Assembly: GCA_903828665.1 (NCBI GenBank)
Contig: CAIKMZ010000007.1
Span: 1-64,000 of the forward strand
DNA length: 64,000 nucleotides
Direction of reading: 5' to 3'
Origin: an uncultured beta proteobacterium
GTDB taxonomy: Bacteria > Pseudomonadota > Gammaproteobacteria > Burkholderiales > Burkholderiaceae_C
Shown: piece after piece, positions 1 through 8,394 of the stretch
Numbering within the stretch: position 1 is the stretch's first letter
Layout of the letters: every line of letters begins with the position of its first letter
Position numbers and translations under genes: made by a program
The notes under the pieces: model-generated
Told to the model about the DNA's origin: nothing
Seen by the model: the letters and a program-made list of their open reading frames with translations, nothing else
Databases searched by the model: none

Positions 1-61
1 CATGGGCACTTTGATGCCGTATCCATCAGAGGATCCACCTCGATTGCTCGAAGTCTCTTCC

Positions 62-78
62 TGAACAACGGCTGTTCA
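62..78. promoter_or_regulatory. Perfect inverted repeat TGAACA-N5-TGTTCA
   Basis: TGAACA at 62-67 and TGTTCA at 73-78 are exact reverse complements separated by five bases. The size and spacing fit a dimeric repressor operator. It lies more than 220 bp before the tetR start, so it may belong to a gene left of the window. No regulator can be assigned from the sequence. Confidence 0.3.
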
Positions 79-145
79 TGCTCCTGGCGTTCAACGCTCT
101 CCTGTTTATCCCCAGTGGGGAGGGAGGCATCCATAGCATCTCGAT

Positions 146-188
146 CCGCAATCCATGGATGCCGCATCAAGTTCGGCATGACAAGCCG
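146..188. repeat. Dispersed intergenic palindrome, family B, copy 1
   Basis: CCGCAATCCA at 146-155 is followed by an imperfect hairpin at 156-188 containing GCCGCATCAAGTTCGGC and then ATGACAAGCCG. The same arrangement recurs at 51588-51644, and a related core recurs at 27946-27970. All copies are outside genes. It behaves like a REP-type element. Confidence 0.55.
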
Positions 189-300
189 CGATAAGGATCA
201 TCACGGACCGCTGCCTTTCATTGACGAAGGTATTGACGCCGCATATTTTCACAAAGCGCCCGCTTGCTGAAAATAAGTTAATTCGGTATGCTTGGCGGCA

Positions 301-978
301 ATGACTGCCCCCAAACGATCCATCACGTCCACAAGCGAAGCGGCCAGCCCCGCCTTGCCCAAGCGCGCGCGCGGCCGCCCGCGCAAGACCGCCGAGGAGC
401 GTGACGACGGCAACCGCCGTGGGGCCCTGCTGGCAGCGGCCGCGCGCCTGTTTCGGCGCCAGGGCTTCGACGCCACCAGCACGCGCGATATCGCCGCGGC
501 CGTCGGCATGCACAGCGGCTCGCCCTTCTATCACTTCAAAAGCAAGAAGGCGCTGCTGTGCGCCGTCATGGAGGAGGGCATGCGCTCGGCCATCGCACGC
601 CAGGCGCACGCCGTGCAGGATGTGCCACCCGGTCCGCAGCAGGCCTTGCAGCAGATGCGCCGCCTGATCCGCGCCCATTTCGACACCCTGCACGGACGCG
701 GCAACGACTTTGTTCCGGTCATGCTGTACGAGCACCGGTCTCTCACATCCGCGCAGCGCGCGTCCCTGACCAAACTGCAGGACAGCTATGAGGCGGCCTG
801 GACGCCGGTGCTTGAAGTCCTGCACGCCAGCGGTCAACTGCGCGCGCCGGTCAAGCTCGCGCGCCTCTTGATCCTCGGTGCGCTGAGCTGGTCGGTTCAG
901 TGGTTTGACCCGAAGAAGGGCGCCTCGCTCGACGAGCTGACCGAGGCCTGCATGGTTTTGTTCCTGAAGGAGTGTTGA
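301..978 (+). CDS. TetR/AcrR family transcriptional regulator
   Basis: A one-component repressor of 225 residues. After a basic, proline-rich N-terminus (about residues 1-35) comes a typical TetR helix-turn-helix: the helix with LLAAAARLFRRQGFDATS, then TRDIAAAVGMHSGSPFYHF and KSKKALL. The C-terminal two thirds are the variable ligand-binding domain. The frame can be extended nine bases to a TTG, but the ATG at 301 is preferred. Its TGA overlaps the ATG of the next gene (TGATG), so it is co-transcribed with the SDR, dehydrogenase and thioesterase genes. By analogy it probably senses an acyl-CoA or acid intermediate and controls this operon; the ligand is unknown. Confidence 0.85.
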   Translation: MTAPKRSITSTSEAASPALPKRARGRPRKTAEERDDGNRRGALLAAAARLFRRQGFDATSTRDIAAAVGMHSGSPFYHFKSKKALLCAVMEEGMRSAIARQAHAVQDVPPGPQQALQQMRRLIRAHFDTLHGRGNDFVPVMLYEHRSLTSAQRASLTKLQDSYEAAWTPVLEVLHASGQLRAPVKLARLLILGALSWSVQWFDPKKGASLDELTEACMVLFLKEC

Positions 979-1862
979 TGACATACCGGTCCATATTTGC
1001 CAGCGATCTGTTTCGGTCCAAGGTGGTGGTGGTGACGGGCGGCGGGTCGGGCATCGGCCGCTGCACGGCCCATGAACTGGCGGCGCTCGGCGCGCACGTC
1101 GTGCTGATCGGGCGCAAGCTTGAGAAACTTCAGGCGGTCTCCGATGAGATCACGCAGGACGGCGGCGCCGTCAGCACCCAGGTCTGCGACATCCGCGACG
1201 AAGAGGCGGTGCGCCAGACCGTGGCGGCGGTGGTCGCGGCGCAGGGCCGCATCGACGGCCTGGTGAACAACGCGGGCGGCCAGTACCTGATGCCGCTCGA
1301 AGCCATCAGCGCCAAGGGCTGGGACGCGGTGCTCAGCACCAACCTGACCGGCGGCTTTCTGATGGCGCGCGAGTGCTTTTTGCAGTCGATGACACGGCAT
1401 GGCGGCGCCATCGTCAACATCGTGGCCGACATCTGGGGCTCGATGCCGGGCATGGGCCACAGCGGCGCAGCGCGCGCCGGCATGGTCAGCTTCACCGAGA
1501 CCGCCGCGCTCGAGTGGGCGGCCCGGGGCGTGCGCGTCAACGCCGTGGCGCCGGGGTATATCGCCTCCAGCGGCATGGACAAGTACCCGCCTGAACTGCG
1601 GCCCATGCTGCGCGAAATACCGCAGACGATTCCGCTCGGGCGCTTCGGCAACGAGGCCGAGGTGGCGGCCGGCATCGTCTATCTGCTCAGCCCGGCGGCC
1701 GCCTTCATCAGCGGCAGCACGCTGCGCATCGACGGCGCGCGGCCGCAGGTCCGCATGGGCTGGCCGATGCGCGTGGCCTCCGGGCAGGTGCGCGAGCGCG
1801 ACGCGATCAAACCGTTCGAAGGCTTTCACCGCGCCACGACGCCGGAGATGTTTTCAAAATGA
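978..1862 (+). CDS. Short-chain dehydrogenase/reductase, PECR-like (trans-2-enoyl-CoA reductase type)
   Basis: An NAD(P)-dependent SDR of 294 residues. The Rossmann motif TGGGSGIG is at residues 20-27 and NNAG at 97-100. At the usual YxxxK catalytic site the sequence instead reads HSGAARAG (residues 161-168), the motif I recall from peroxisomal trans-2-enoyl-CoA reductase, with His and Arg in place of Tyr and Lys; the following ALEWAARGVRVNAVAPG block is also PECR-like. This supports an enoyl-CoA or dienoyl-CoA substrate rather than a simple alcohol. The ATG at 978 overlaps the tetR stop, and the gene ends in an ATGA overlap with the acyl-CoA dehydrogenase. The exact substrate is inferred only from the cluster. 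Confidence 0.85.
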   Translation: MTYRSIFASDLFRSKVVVVTGGGSGIGRCTAHELAALGAHVVLIGRKLEKLQAVSDEITQDGGAVSTQVCDIRDEEAVRQTVAAVVAAQGRIDGLVNNAGGQYLMPLEAISAKGWDAVLSTNLTGGFLMARECFLQSMTRHGGAIVNIVADIWGSMPGMGHSGAARAGMVSFTETAALEWAARGVRVNAVAPGYIASSGMDKYPPELRPMLREIPQTIPLGRFGNEAEVAAGIVYLLSPAAAFISGSTLRIDGARPQVRMGWPMRVASGQVRERDAIKPFEGFHRATTPEMFSK

Positions 1863-3049
1863 CCGGAATTTCGGGAGCGGACATGACAAGCATGGAACTG
1901 GGGCAGGAAGACATTGCGCAGGTGCAGGACGCGGCGCGGCGCTTCATTCAGACCGAGGTGGCGCCGCACCTCGATGCGTGGGAAGAGGCGGGCGAATTTC
2001 CGCGCGCGCTCTACCAGCGCGCCGCCGCGCTGGGCTGGCTCGGCATGGGCTATCCGGAGGAATTCGGCGGCACGCCCAGTCCCTGGAATCTGCGCAACGC
2101 AATGACGGTGGCGCTGGCCCGCGCCGGCGGCAGCGGCGGGCTGATGGCCAGCCTGTTCAGCCACAACATCGGCTTGCCGCCGGTGTTGCGCCACGGCGGT
2201 GCGCAACTGCAGCGCGAGGTCATTCCCGCCGTGCTGCGCGGCGAGAAGATTGCGGCGCTGGCGATCACCGAACCCGGCGGCGGCACCGATGTCTCGGCGC
2301 TGCGCACGACCGCCCGGCTCGACGGCAACGACTACGTGGTTGACGGCGAGAAAGTCTTCATCACCTCGGGCATGCGCGCCGACTGGTTCACGGTGGCGGT
2401 GCGCACTGACCTCCAGAACAAGGGGCCGATGGGCATCTCGATGCTGATGGTGCCGGGCGATGCGGCCGGGCTGTCGCGCAGTGCGCTGAAGAAAATGGGC
2501 TGGCTGTGTTCCGACACGGCGCATCTGCGCTTCGACGGTGTGCGTGTTCCGGCGCGCTATCTGGTGGGCGAGGAGGGCGCCGGCTTCAAGATCATCCTGA
2601 CCAACTTCAACGGCGAGCGCCTGTCGATGGCGGCCATGGCGCTGGGCTTCTCGGAATGCTGCTACGACGAGGCGCTGTCCTGGGCGCGCCAGCGCAAGAC
2701 CTTTGGCACGGCGCTGGTGGACCACCAGGTGATCCGCCACAAGCTGATGGACATGAAGATGCGCATCGAATCGACGCGCGCCTGGCTCGACGCCGTGTCG
2801 GCGCGGGCCGACTCCGGCAACAAGGCCGACAAGGGCGCGCAGTGGGTGGCGCAGGTCTGCCTGTTGAAGAACCACGCGACGCAGACCATGCAGTTCTGCG
2901 CGGACCAGGGCGTGCAGATCCTGGGCGGCATGGGCTACATGCGCGGCACGGCCTGCGAGCGCATCTACCGCGAGGTCAAGGTCATGATGATCGGCGGCGG
3001 TGCCGAAGAGATCATGAAGGAGTTGGCCTCGCGTCAGCTCGGTCTGTGA
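1859..3049 (+). CDS. Acyl-CoA dehydrogenase, isovaleryl/long-chain-type active site
   Basis: An FAD-dependent acyl-CoA dehydrogenase of 396 residues, the usual family length, that would form the alpha-beta double bond and pass electrons to ETF. LAITEPGGGTDVSALRT (about 134-150) is the conserved flavin/substrate segment. At the C-terminal site where medium-chain enzymes have YEGT, this protein has IGGGAEE (378-384), and there is a glutamate in NGERL (E253) on the helix that carries the base in isovaleryl-CoA and long-chain enzymes. That hints at branched substrates. The ATG at 1859 overlaps the SDR stop; an in-frame ATG at 1883 with GGGAG just before it is a good alternative start. Confidence 0.9.
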   Translation: MTGISGADMTSMELGQEDIAQVQDAARRFIQTEVAPHLDAWEEAGEFPRALYQRAAALGWLGMGYPEEFGGTPSPWNLRNAMTVALARAGGSGGLMASLFSHNIGLPPVLRHGGAQLQREVIPAVLRGEKIAALAITEPGGGTDVSALRTTARLDGNDYVVDGEKVFITSGMRADWFTVAVRTDLQNKGPMGISMLMVPGDAAGLSRSALKKMGWLCSDTAHLRFDGVRVPARYLVGEEGAGFKIILTNFNGERLSMAAMALGFSECCYDEALSWARQRKTFGTALVDHQVIRHKLMDMKMRIESTRAWLDAVSARADSGNKADKGAQWVAQVCLLKNHATQTMQFCADQGVQILGGMGYMRGTACERIYREVKVMMIGGGAEEIMKELASRQLGL

Positions 3050-3059
3050 CAATCGCGCC

Positions 3060-3548
3060 ATGATCAAAAAAGCTGTGCCCCTGGATGCCATTGAATTCGA
3101 AGACGAGTTCGTCACCGGTCTGAAAAAAATATTCGAGGAGATGATTGTCTTCAACCAGGTGCTGGGCCTGAAAGTCACCTCACTCAAACCCACGCGCGTG
3201 ATCGGGCGCATCGAGATGCGGCCTGAACTGGTCGGCCATTTCGCCTTCAACCGCCTGCACGGCGGCGTCATCAGCGCCGGGCTCGACGCCATGGCCGGCA
3301 TTGCCGTGATGGCCGCCATCGGCGCGCGCCACATGGACGAGCCGCCCATGCAGCGCCTGCACCGGTTTGCCAAGCTCGGCACCATCGACCTGCGCATCGA
3401 CTACCTGCGCCCTGCGATCAGCGATCATTTCGAGCTGCGTGCCGAGGTGATGCGCCTGGGCTCGCGCGTTGCCTCCGCGCGCATGGAGTTCCTGGGCGCC
3501 AACGGCGAACTGATGTCGACCGGAACCGCCGCCTACATCGTTTCCTGA
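3060..3548 (+). CDS. Hotdog-fold thioesterase (YigI/PaaI-like)
   Basis: A 162-residue acyl-CoA thioesterase of the hotdog fold. The segment NRLHGGVISAGLDAMAGIA carries the HGG loop and the aspartate-containing helix expected for the family. It would release free acids from CoA esters, perhaps as an overflow valve for the pathway encoded around it. It starts 10 bp after the dehydrogenase stop and closes the forward operon. Its last 16 bases overlap, tail to tail, the end of the MeaB-PaaI fusion gene, which encodes a second, different thioesterase domain. Confidence 0.8.
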   Translation: MIKKAVPLDAIEFEDEFVTGLKKIFEEMIVFNQVLGLKVTSLKPTRVIGRIEMRPELVGHFAFNRLHGGVISAGLDAMAGIAVMAAIGARHMDEPPMQRLHRFAKLGTIDLRIDYLRPAISDHFELRAEVMRLGSRVASARMEFLGANGELMSTGTAAYIVS

Positions 3549-4786
3549 GCCGGCACGCTGACATCGATGCCGGTGACGTAGACGGTACCGGTAAAGCTCG
3601 AAATCGCCAGACCATCGGCGCGCGTGACGTCGATCCGGTAGATCGCGAGCTTGCGCGATCGTGAGACTTCCACCGCATGCGCCTGCAGCCGGTCCCCGGC
3701 GCGCGCCGCCTGCTGGTAGGTGATGTGGGCGTCGATGCCGGCGGCCACCTTGCCATGCGAGTTGGAGGCCAGTCCGAAGGCGGTGTCGGCCAGCGTGAAG
3801 ACTGCGCCACCGTGGCAGGTGCCGTTGAAGTTCAGATGCTGCGCGCCCACCGTCATCGCCACCGTGGCCGTGCCGGCGCCGGCCTCAAGGCAGCTGATGC
3901 CCAGCGAGCGCACGAACGGGTCGGCTGCCGCCATCGCCAGCACGCGCGCCTTGACGTCGCCCGCTGCCGGTTCGACCTTCGGTGCCGGACGCGCTTTCAG
4001 ACGCCGGGCGCGACCGGTGGCGACGAGGTGATCTTCGGCACGGTCGAGCAGCGCGGCCACATCGGCGCCCTTTTCGGCGCTGGTGCCGAGCACCGGAACG
4101 GTCCACGCGCCGGCGGCGGGTCTGGCGCGCAGATGCAGCATGTCCTTGAGATCGCGCACCGTGCTGTCGGCGCCCGGCAGATCCGACTTGGTCACCACCA
4201 GCAGGTCGGCGATCTCCAGGATGCCGGCCTTGATCGCCTGCACGCTGTCGCCGAGACCGGGCGGGCAGGCGACGATGCGGGTGTCGGCGACGCGCATGAT
4301 CTCCACCTCGGACTGCCCCGCGCCGACGGTCTCGATGATGATTACATCGAACCCGGCCGCGTCCAGCACGTCGACGATCTCCTCGGTGCTGCTCGACAAA
4401 CCGCCGAGGTGGCCGCGCGTGGCGAGCGAGCGGATGAAGACGTTCGCGTGCGCGCCGTGCTCGCCCATGCGCACGCGGTCACCGAGCACGGCGCCGCCGC
4501 TGACCGGGCTCGACGGATCGACCGCAACCACAGCAATGCGCCGGCCGCGCGCGAGCAACTCGCCCAGCATGGCATGCACCAATGTCGACTTGCCGGCGCC
4601 CGGTGCGCCGGTGATGCCCAGCACGTGGGCGCGGCCCAGGTGGGAGCGCAGCGCGTTCGAGACCACGCCGGGCGCGAGCTCGCCGTGTTCGATCTGGCTG
4701 ATGGCTCGCGCGACCACGCGCCGGTCACCGGCCAGCAGCGCCGGCGGTACCTGCCAGACGGGGTGAAGTGGGGGCCGCTTGCTCAC
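3533..4786 (-). CDS. MeaB-type GTPase fused to PaaI-type thioesterase
   Basis: A 417-residue two-domain protein. Residues about 1-260 are a MeaB/ArgK G-protein chaperone, which in the family gates adenosylcobalamin loading and protects acyl-CoA mutases: Walker [10 protein letters not shown] (60-68), [15 protein letters not shown] (90-104), ETVGAGQSE (152-160) and the base-recognition motif TKSD (199-202). After a linker (about 260-285) comes a complete PaaI-like hotdog domain with [10 protein letters not shown] (321-330) and LADTAF (332-337). The fusion replaces the usual MeaB C-terminal dimerisation arm. The start is a GTG at 4786 embedded in the mutase stop (GTGTGA), so the two are translationally coupled. 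The frame runs further upstream, but that stretch is antisense to the mutase and is not coding. Confidence 0.88.
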   Translation of the reverse strand: MSKRPPLHPVWQVPPALLAGDRRVVARAISQIEHGELAPGVVSNALRSHLGRAHVLGITGAPGAGKSTLVHAMLGELLARGRRIAVVAVDPSSPVSGGAVLGDRVRMGEHGAHANVFIRSLATRGHLGGLSSSTEEIVDVLDAAGFDVIIIETVGAGQSEVEIMRVADTRIVACPPGLGDSVQAIKAGILEIADLLVVTKSDLPGADSTVRDLKDMLHLRARPAAGAWTVPVLGTSAEKGADVAALLDRAEDHLVATGRARRLKARPAPKVEPAAGDVKARVLAMAAADPFVRSLGISCLEAGAGTATVAMTVGAQHLNFNGTCHGGAVFTLADTAFGLASNSHGKVAAGIDAHITYQQAARAGDRLQAHAVEVSRSRKLAIYRIDVTRADGLAISSFTGTVYVTGIDVSVPAQETM

Positions 4787-6462
4787 ACGACGGCCTGCAC
4801 GTGGCCAAAGCCCATTTCGCGGCGCAGCGTGTGGCAGATCTCGCCGTGCGTGCAGCCCGCTTCGGCCGCTTCGACCACGCGCGCAAAGACGTTGTCTTTG
4901 ACGTCGCCGGCGGCGCGCGCGAGCGCATCGAGCGCCTGCTGCACCGGGGCTTGCGATCGCGTGGCCTTGAAGGTCTTGAAGTCGTCGATCAGGGCCTGCA
5001 TGCCGCCTCGGTCCGGGCGCGCGTTGATGGGGCGCGCGCTGCTGTCCTCTTCCATGGCATAGGCGTTGACGCCGACGACGGTCTGCTCGCCGGACTCGAC
5101 CTGCTGCTGGAATTTTCGCGCCGACTCGCCGATCATGGCCTGCACCAGGCCCGCTTCGACAGCCGCGTACATGCCGCCGGCGTCTTCGATGACCTTCATG
5201 ACGCGCTCGATCTCGCCCTGCATCTGGTCCGTCAGCGTTTCGACGTAGTAGCTGCCGCCCAGCGGGTCGATCACGTCGGTCAGGTGCGCCTCTTCGCGCA
5301 GCACGTTCTGCGTCGCGATGGCGATGCGCGCGCCGAACTCGCTCGGGCACGACAGCGCCTCGTCGTAGGCGTCGGTGTGCAGCGACTGCAGGCCGCCCAG
5401 GATGCCGGCCATCGCCTGCACCGTGACACGCGAGATGTTGTTGAGCGGCTGCTGGCGCGTCAGGTCAACGCCTGAGGTCTGGGCATGGAACTTGAAGCGC
5501 CAGGAGCGCGGGTCCTTCGCACCGAGCTGCTCGCGCGTGATGCGGGCCCAGATGCGCCGGGCCGCGCGGAACTTGGCGACCTCCTCGAAGAAGCTGATCG
5601 AGACGTCGAAGAAGAAGGTGAAGCGCGGCAGGAACTGGTCCGGGTCCAGGCCGCGCGCCATGCAGTCCTTCGCGTTCTGGATCGCGGTGCACAGCGTGAA
5701 CGCCATCGACTCGGCCGGCGTGGCGCCGGCCTGCTGCGTGTGCTGTCCGACCACCGACATCGGGTTCCACTTCGGCAGCAGGCGCGTGCAGAAGTGGATG
5801 TGATCGGTCAGGATGCGTCGCGCGCCGGGCAGCGCCAGGCGGAAAAACATGTGATTGGCGACGTAGTGGCTCAGGTAGTCGCTCTGGTTCGAGGTGCCGC
5901 TGATGGCGCGCCAGTCGGTACCGCGCCGACGCGCCGTGGCCAGCATGAAGGCCAGCAGCGTGAACGGCGTCGGGTCGTTCTGGGCGCAGGAAATCTTCGC
6001 CAGATCCACACCCTGCAAGGCCTGGTCCATGTGTGACGTGGTGTTGATCACGGTGCCGCAGGTGCCAAGAAGTTCGATGTGCGACTCATCCATGTCGTAG
6101 CCGCGGAACACCGAGTTGCAGGGCAGCAGCGAGATGGCGTTGGCGCCGTTGGCCAGCACTTCGCGCAGCCGCGCGTTGTACTCGACCGGCGTGCCCAGGC
6201 CGGTGAGTTGGCGCTGCGACCAGGTCTTGCCCCGGTGCATGGTGGCGTAAATGCCGCGGGTGTAGGGCGCCTGGCCCGGCAGTCCGAGGCCGGCGCCGCG
6301 CTCAGCGGCGTTCCAGTCGCGCTCGGTGTAGATCGGCTGGATCGGCACGCCGGAGCGGTTGCGCACGGACTTGTCGATGCCGATGCCGGTAGCGTAATCC
6401 TGCTGCCATTGCTTGTAGGCGTCGGCGGGTGAAAGCAGGCTGGGATCGATCGGTTTGTTCAT
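4783..6462 (-). CDS. Adenosylcobalamin-dependent acyl-CoA mutase, large subunit, non-methylmalonyl pocket
   Basis: The 559-residue TIM-barrel, substrate-binding subunit of a radical B12 acyl-CoA mutase; the B12 domain is the separate upstream gene, as in isobutyryl-type mutases. Family landmarks are [10 protein letters not shown] (67-75), [12 protein letters not shown] (237-248), [19 protein letters not shown] (283-301), AQTSG (327-331), [15 protein letters not shown] (356-370) and [10 protein letters not shown] (399-408). Aligned by eye to Propionibacterium methylmalonyl-CoA mutase, Tyr89 becomes Leu86, Arg207 becomes Asn203, Arg82 becomes Lys79 and Tyr243 becomes Gln240, while the catalytic His244 is kept as His241. 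Loss of the carboxylate-binding arginine argues against methylmalonyl-CoA. The ATG at 6462 is 25 bp after the small-subunit stop. The substrate is unknown. Confidence 0.9.
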   Translation of the reverse strand: MNKPIDPSLLSPADAYKQWQQDYATGIGIDKSVRNRSGVPIQPIYTERDWNAAERGAGLGLPGQAPYTRGIYATMHRGKTWSQRQLTGLGTPVEYNARLREVLANGANAISLLPCNSVFRGYDMDESHIELLGTCGTVINTTSHMDQALQGVDLAKISCAQNDPTPFTLLAFMLATARRRGTDWRAISGTSNQSDYLSHYVANHMFFRLALPGARRILTDHIHFCTRLLPKWNPMSVVGQHTQQAGATPAESMAFTLCTAIQNAKDCMARGLDPDQFLPRFTFFFDVSISFFEEVAKFRAARRIWARITREQLGAKDPRSWRFKFHAQTSGVDLTRQQPLNNISRVTVQAMAGILGGLQSLHTDAYDEALSCPSEFGARIAIATQNVLREEAHLTDVIDPLGGSYYVETLTDQMQGEIERVMKVIEDAGGMYAAVEAGLVQAMIGESARKFQQQVESGEQTVVGVNAYAMEEDSSARPINARPDRGGMQALIDDFKTFKATRSQAPVQQALDALARAAGDVKDNVFARVVEAAEAGCTHGEICHTLRREMGFGHVQAVV

Positions 6463-6487
6463 GATGGCTCTCCTGTGGGGCGGCGGG

Positions 6488-6910
6488 TCAGACGGCAACG
6501 CGGCGCGCGCGGCCAGCGACGGTGAGATCGTGCACGCAGGCGGCGATCTCGGCCATCGAACTGCCAGGGTGGAAGACGCGCGCCACGCCGGCCTGCAGCA
6601 GAACGGCCTCGTCTTGGTCCGGCACGATGCCGCCGACGATCACCGCCACGTCGCTCATGCCGGCTTCGCGCAGCGCGTCCATCAGCTTGGGCACGATCAG
6701 GTGGTCGGTGGCCAGCGATGAAATGCCTATGACGTCGACATCCTCCTCCAGCGCGAGCTTGACCACGGTGGCGATCTCCTGCCAGGGCGGCGTGTAGATC
6801 ACCTCCATGCCGGCGTCGCGAAGGCCGGCGGCCACGACGCGGCTGCCGCGGTCGTGGCCGTCGAAACCGATCTTGGTGACCAGCACCTTGGGTATGACAG
6901 CTTGGTTCAT
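6488..6910 (-). CDS. Acyl-CoA mutase small subunit, B12-binding domain
   Basis: A 140-residue cobalamin-binding domain that would pair with the large subunit encoded next. The DxHxxG motif appears as DGHDRG at residues 17-22; its histidine is the lower cobalt ligand in this family. Lys13 sits where the conserved lysine of the lower-face triad is expected. GISSLATDH and VGGIVPDQD are the usual nucleotide-tail contact segments. The length is normal for split mutases (about 135-140). The ATG overlaps the TetR stop by four bases (ATGA), placing the regulator and both mutase subunits in one operon. Confidence 0.92.
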   Translation of the reverse strand: MNQAVIPKVLVTKIGFDGHDRGSRVVAAGLRDAGMEVIYTPPWQEIATVVKLALEEDVDVIGISSLATDHLIVPKLMDALREAGMSDVAVIVGGIVPDQDEAVLLQAGVARVFHPGSSMAEIAACVHDLTVAGRARRVAV

Positions 6911-7494
6911 TGGGCGAGCTCCTGACCCTGGTGCAGCAGGGCGATGAATTTGTGCGCGATGGCACGGGGTTTGTATCGGCCGTTAGGGCGATACCAGATC
7001 TGGGATGAATTGAGGCCGCCGATCAGCAGCAGGCGGAAGCTGCGCCGGTCTGTGTTGGCGCGCAGCGGCAAGGCCTTGACCAGCTCGACGAACAGCGCCT
7101 CATAGCGGTTGCGCAGGTCGATCAGGGTCGGGCTCGCCGCCGGAATGTCGGCCGGATGCACGCGGATCACGACCTGGGCGTAATCGTCGTCGCGCAGGAT
7201 CGATTCGAGATGGGCGACACAGGCCGCCTCCAGGCGCTGCCAGGGGTCGGTATGGTGCGCCACGGCGGCATTGACGGCGGCGCTGATCTGCTCGACGCCC
7301 TTGACGTAGACGGCGCTCAGCAGCGCTTCCTTGGTGGCGAAGTGGCAGTAGAGCGAGCCCGGCAGCATGCCGACCGCGCGCGCGATGTCGCGTACCGAGG
7401 TGCCGCCGAAGCCCTGCGTGCGGAACAGGCGGGCGGCTTCGTCGAGCACCTGGGGCAGGCGGCTGTCGCTGTGGGATTTGCGGGTGGTGGCCAT
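6907..7494 (-). CDS. TetR family regulator of the mutase operon
   Basis: A 195-residue TetR-type repressor. The N-terminal helix-turn-helix reads AARLFRTQGFGGTSVRDIARAVGMLPGSLYCHF-type sequence (about 20-52), followed by the C-terminal ligand-binding domain. It is the first gene of the reverse operon and overlaps the mutase small subunit by four bases. A perfect 14-bp palindrome lies inside its own promoter, so autorepression of the whole mutase-chaperone operon is very likely, with an acyl-CoA or free acid as probable inducer. It differs from the TetR protein at 301-978, so the island has two local sensors. Confidence 0.88.
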   Translation of the reverse strand: MATTRKSHSDSRLPQVLDEAARLFRTQGFGGTSVRDIARAVGMLPGSLYCHFATKEALLSAVYVKGVEQISAAVNAAVAHHTDPWQRLEAACVAHLESILRDDDYAQVVIRVHPADIPAASPTLIDLRNRYEALFVELVKALPLRANTDRRSFRLLLIGGLNSSQIWYRPNGRYKPRAIAHKFIALLHQGQELAQ

Positions 7495-7518
7495 GGTTTT
7501 TCGGTTGACGTTGGATGC

Positions 7519-7548
7519 AGTATACCAAACGATCGTTTGCTTTGTTAA
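7519..7548 (-). promoter_or_regulatory. Promoter with embedded TetR operator
   Basis: On the reverse strand, -35 TTAACA (7543-7548) and -10 TATACT (7519-7524) are separated by 18 bp. The spacer contains the perfect palindrome CAAACGATCGTTTG (7526-7539). This is the textbook layout for steric repression by a TetR dimer. The -10 box is 25 bases from the TetR ATG at 7494. No other promoter is needed to explain the tetR-mutase-meaB operon. Confidence 0.75.
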
Positions 7549-7663
7549 TTATTCTGACGAGCGTGGACATCGTGCGCAATTGCGAACTCTCAAGAAAGGT
7601 GCATTCTTGCCTTGTGCGTCTCGTTTCTGCGTGCTAGCGTGAAGTTTTCAGCTGGAGTAACGC

Positions 7664-8311
7664 ATGTCGACACTCATTGCCAAATACGAAGGTGAATCCA
7701 AGTTCTACTGCCCGTACGATTTGAACAAGGTCGATGAATGGTGGGTTGAGCGGGACGTCTTGTACGTCAAGCTCGCCAAGGATTCGGAGCCCGAGGGGTT
7801 CCTGCCCTATTGGGAGGCCGACTCCGATCTGTTGCGGCATCCAAGCTCATCTGAGGTGCGGGAATCGCAGCACATCGTCTATGCCTATGCCGACGCGGCG
7901 GAGCAGAACCGGCTCGGGAAATTCCGGGTTGGAGATCCCTATCCCAACGAGCGTGAAGCCACGGCAAAGGCGGACACGCTATTCGGCGACAGATGGGTGC
8001 TGCTGAACATCGTTCCGGAGTCGGCGGCCGATTTCGTCGACGATGACGCGCTTGAAAACTTCCATCTGGTCTTGAAGGGCGGCATCAAGCTGAGCGCCTT
8101 CGCCCAAGTGACACGACTTGACGGGTCGCCTGCCGACCTCGTCGAATTCGATCCAAGACTGGTGACCCCATGGCAGCTTCGTGCCATTGTGCAGGACGCA
8201 GAAGGCGACGGGTGGGAAACGATAGCGGTCCACCGTACCCGCAAGGCGCCTGCGTGCTGCGTCATCACCCACGACATGAAATATACGATCCTGCCGAAAG
8301 CAAAGAAGTGA
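7664..8311 (+). CDS. Hypothetical protein, unrecognised
   Basis: A 215-residue soluble, acidic, tryptophan-containing protein; no family was recognised. It has no signal peptide or membrane segment, and no cysteine cluster or nucleotide-binding motif apart from a CC pair near the C-terminus (APACCVITHD). A TGGAG sequence eight bases before the ATG supports the start. Its base composition is lower in GC than the neighbouring catabolic genes, which suggests a separate origin. It diverges from the TetR gene across 169 bp and shows no obvious functional link to the mutase operon. Confidence 0.65.
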   Translation: MSTLIAKYEGESKFYCPYDLNKVDEWWVERDVLYVKLAKDSEPEGFLPYWEADSDLLRHPSSSEVRESQHIVYAYADAAEQNRLGKFRVGDPYPNEREATAKADTLFGDRWVLLNIVPESAADFVDDDALENFHLVLKGGIKLSAFAQVTRLDGSPADLVEFDPRLVTPWQLRAIVQDAEGDGWETIAVHRTRKAPACCVITHDMKYTILPKAKK

Positions 8312-8394
8312 CGCTGCGCACGCTGCGGCGGTCCTCTTGCTTTTCATGAGCAGTCCGCCGCGCGGGCTAATCAATCGTCGTGCGAACTCTGGTT

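Larger units (their letters stand above)
1..300. other. Intergenic region upstream of the first TetR gene
   Basis: No convincing gene was found in these 300 bases. A long reverse open frame that runs through the following tetR gene has the arginine/alanine/glutamine-rich composition of a shadow frame. The region holds a perfect inverted repeat at 62-78 and one copy of a dispersed palindromic repeat near 146-188. The last 60 bases before the ATG at 301 are AT-richer than the rest and probably contain the promoter, but no clear -35/-10 pair was picked out. Confidence 0.6.

Noticed and set aside
106-984. 292-residue reverse frame over the first TetR gene
   Set aside because: The TetR helix-turn-helix on the forward strand is clear, and this frame has shadow composition and includes intergenic repeat sequence.
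4787-5350. N-terminal extension of the MeaB frame to a 605-residue protein
   Set aside because: The extra residues are antisense to the mutase gene and have the Arg/Ala/Gly-rich composition of a shadow frame; homology to MeaB starts at the GTG at 4786.
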